Below, in pieces: positions 49,863 to 50,860 of a stretch of 50,860 nucleotides of DNA. The stretch's first letter is position 1, and the number at the start of each line of letters is the position of its first letter. Source of the stretch: Lachnospiraceae bacterium UBA7202 (GTDB lineage: Bacteria; Bacillota; Clostridia; Lachnospirales; Lachnospiraceae); contig DKUO01000009.1 in assembly GCA_002490705.1 (NCBI GenBank), positions 1,233-52,092 of the forward strand. The letters are read 5' to 3'. The translations under genes and the position numbers were made by a program. Under the pieces are notes generated by a model that had not been told where the DNA came from, ran no database searches, and saw only the letters and a list, made by a program, of their open reading frames with translations.

Positions 49863-50651
49863 ATGATTACCATGGAGCATGTGTGCAAATCTTATAAAAT
49901 CGCGAAGAGGGACGCAGGTTTTGGCGAGGCGATTAAGGCCCTGTTTCACCGGGAGTATGAGGTCATCCATGCTCTCTCAGACGTTTCCTTTACGATTCGG
50001 GACGGGGAGATGGTGGGCTACATCGGGCCAAACGGCGCGGGAAAAAGCTCCACCATCAAAATCCTGAGCGGCATTCTGACGCCGGATGGCGGCACTGTGA
50101 CAGTGGATGGCAGAATCCCGTACAAAAACCGCATAGAGCATGTGAAGGAGATTGGTGTCGTGTTCGGACAGCGGTCACAGCTTTGGTGGGACGTCCCCGT
50201 TGCCGATTCTTTTGCCTTATTGAAAGATATCTATTCCATTCCCAAAGAAACCTATCAGAATAATTTGGAGGAGCTGACAGAGCTGTTAAATCTTGCAGAG
50301 CTGTTGCGCTCTCCGGCAAGACAGCTGTCTCTGGGACAGAGAATGCGGTGCGAGATTGCGGCTTCCCTGCTGCACAGTCCTAAAATTTTATTCTTGGACG
50401 AGCCTACCATCGGACTGGATGCGGTTTCTAAAATAGCGGTCCGGGAATTTATTCAAAAACAGAATGAACGGCACAAGACCACGGTGATTCTGACGACGCA
50501 CGACATGCAGGATATCGAAGCGCTGTCACAGCGTATTATTCTCATTGGAAAAGGGAAAATCCTGATGGATGGGACGCTGGCGGATATTAAAAGGGGCGAT
50601 GCGGGCATCGACGAGACGGTGGCCGAGCTTTATCGCGCCTATGATATCTAG
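49863..50651 (+). CDS. ABC-2 type exporter ATPase
   Basis: This 262-residue ATP-binding subunit has Walker A GPNGAGKSS, Q-loop VVFGQRSQLWWD, signature LSLGQRMRCEIA, Walker B KILFLDEPTIGLD and H-loop TTHDMQDIE. The VFGQRSQLWWDVP block is typical of the group that pairs with DUF990-type ABC-2 permeases. The substrate is unknown; drug, lipid or polysaccharide export are all possible. It is the first gene of an operon that continues out of the window. Confidence 0.92.
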   Translation: MITMEHVCKSYKIAKRDAGFGEAIKALFHREYEVIHALSDVSFTIRDGEMVGYIGPNGAGKSSTIKILSGILTPDGGTVTVDGRIPYKNRIEHVKEIGVVFGQRSQLWWDVPVADSFALLKDIYSIPKETYQNNLEELTELLNLAELLRSPARQLSLGQRMRCEIAASLLHSPKILFLDEPTIGLDAVSKIAVREFIQKQNERHKTTVILTTHDMQDIEALSQRIILIGKGKILMDGTLADIKRGDAGIDETVAELYRAYDI

Positions 50652-50662
50652 GGAGGTGCGGT

Positions 50663-50860
50663 GTGAAAAAATATCTGTCCTTCTTTCGGTTGAGCTTTAC
50701 AATGGGGTTGCAGTACCGGGCCGCCGCACTGGCCGGTATCGTGACGCAGTTTGCATGGGGATTTTTGGAAATTCTGGTGTTTCAGGCATTTTACAGGGCA
50801 GAGCCGGAGGCGTTTCCCATGACCATGTCCGCAACGGCCTCCTGTTATGAAGTGACTTTT
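50663..50860 (+). CDS. ABC-2 type exporter permease (partial, runs off the window)
   Basis: The first 66 codons of a membrane subunit are visible from the GTG at 50663, 11 bases after the ATPase stop codon, with GGGAGG as ribosome site. The sequence (KKYLSFFRLSFTMGLQYRAAALAG, then a hydrophobic stretch FAWGFLEILVFQAFY) matches the N-terminus of ABC-2/DUF990-type permeases. The C-terminus lies beyond 50860. Confidence 0.8.
   Translation, partial: MKKYLSFFRLSFTMGLQYRAAALAGIVTQFAWGFLEILVFQAFYRAEPEAFPMTMSATASCYEVTF

Overview
The window looks like the chromosome of an anaerobic, low-to-mid GC Firmicute of the Lachnospiraceae type. Signs are AGGAGG-type ribosome sites, sigma-A promoters with 17-base spacers, a tryptophan T-box leader, a Tn916-type integrase, a 2-hydroxyacyl-CoA dehydratase activase and a 4Fe-4S aldo/keto reductase. 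The family placement is inferred from gene content only.

Layout. Positions 1-4000 are the right end of a prophage or integrative element: the tail of a glucosaminidase-SH3 lysin, two small excisionase-like proteins, a tyrosine integrase, and an AT-rich cargo gene with a HEPN-type R-N-X3-H motif. Positions 4129-7357 hold a low-molecular-weight protein phosphatase, then three orphan genes behind a sequence that closely matches a sigma-D/sigma-28 (flagellar) promoter. Positions 7360-14039 carry metabolic genes: aldo/keto reductase, small alarmone synthetase, secreted GH43 arabinanase, an ArsR-like regulator and a PutP-type symporter. Positions 14241-19015 hold a GH3-fold acyl-adenylase, an HTH protein, a lipoprotein and a membrane Ser/Thr kinase with extracellular leucine-rich repeats. 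Positions 19030-28393 are mostly housekeeping and envelope genes: rRNA m5C methyltransferase, MBOAT O-acyltransferase with a GDSL partner, pseudouridine synthase, LigA, a second SGNH protein and MetA. A 1413-residue dehydratase activase follows on the minus strand.

The most unusual part is 32912-45633. It encodes a rhomboid-fold protein without catalytic residues, a sigma-70-like protein without its DNA-reading regions, and a small unknown protein. A long leader with a strong promoter and a large hairpin then precedes an eight-gene Ser/Thr phospho-signalling operon: FHA, degenerate PrsW-like membrane protein with FHA, zinc-ribbon FHA, two PP2C phosphatases, VWA-FHA, and two zinc-ribbon membrane kinases. 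One kinase ends in an extracellular C-type-lectin-like domain, the other in TPR plus YD-like repeats. Writers (kinases), erasers (phosphatases) and readers (FHA) sit together with surface-facing sensor domains, so the operon can be read as one envelope-sensing system. I know of no established description of it.

The right end holds a three-gene ABC importer under a T-box with a UGG (Trp) specifier, so probably a tryptophan importer, then an XRE regulator and the start of an ABC-2 exporter that runs off the window.
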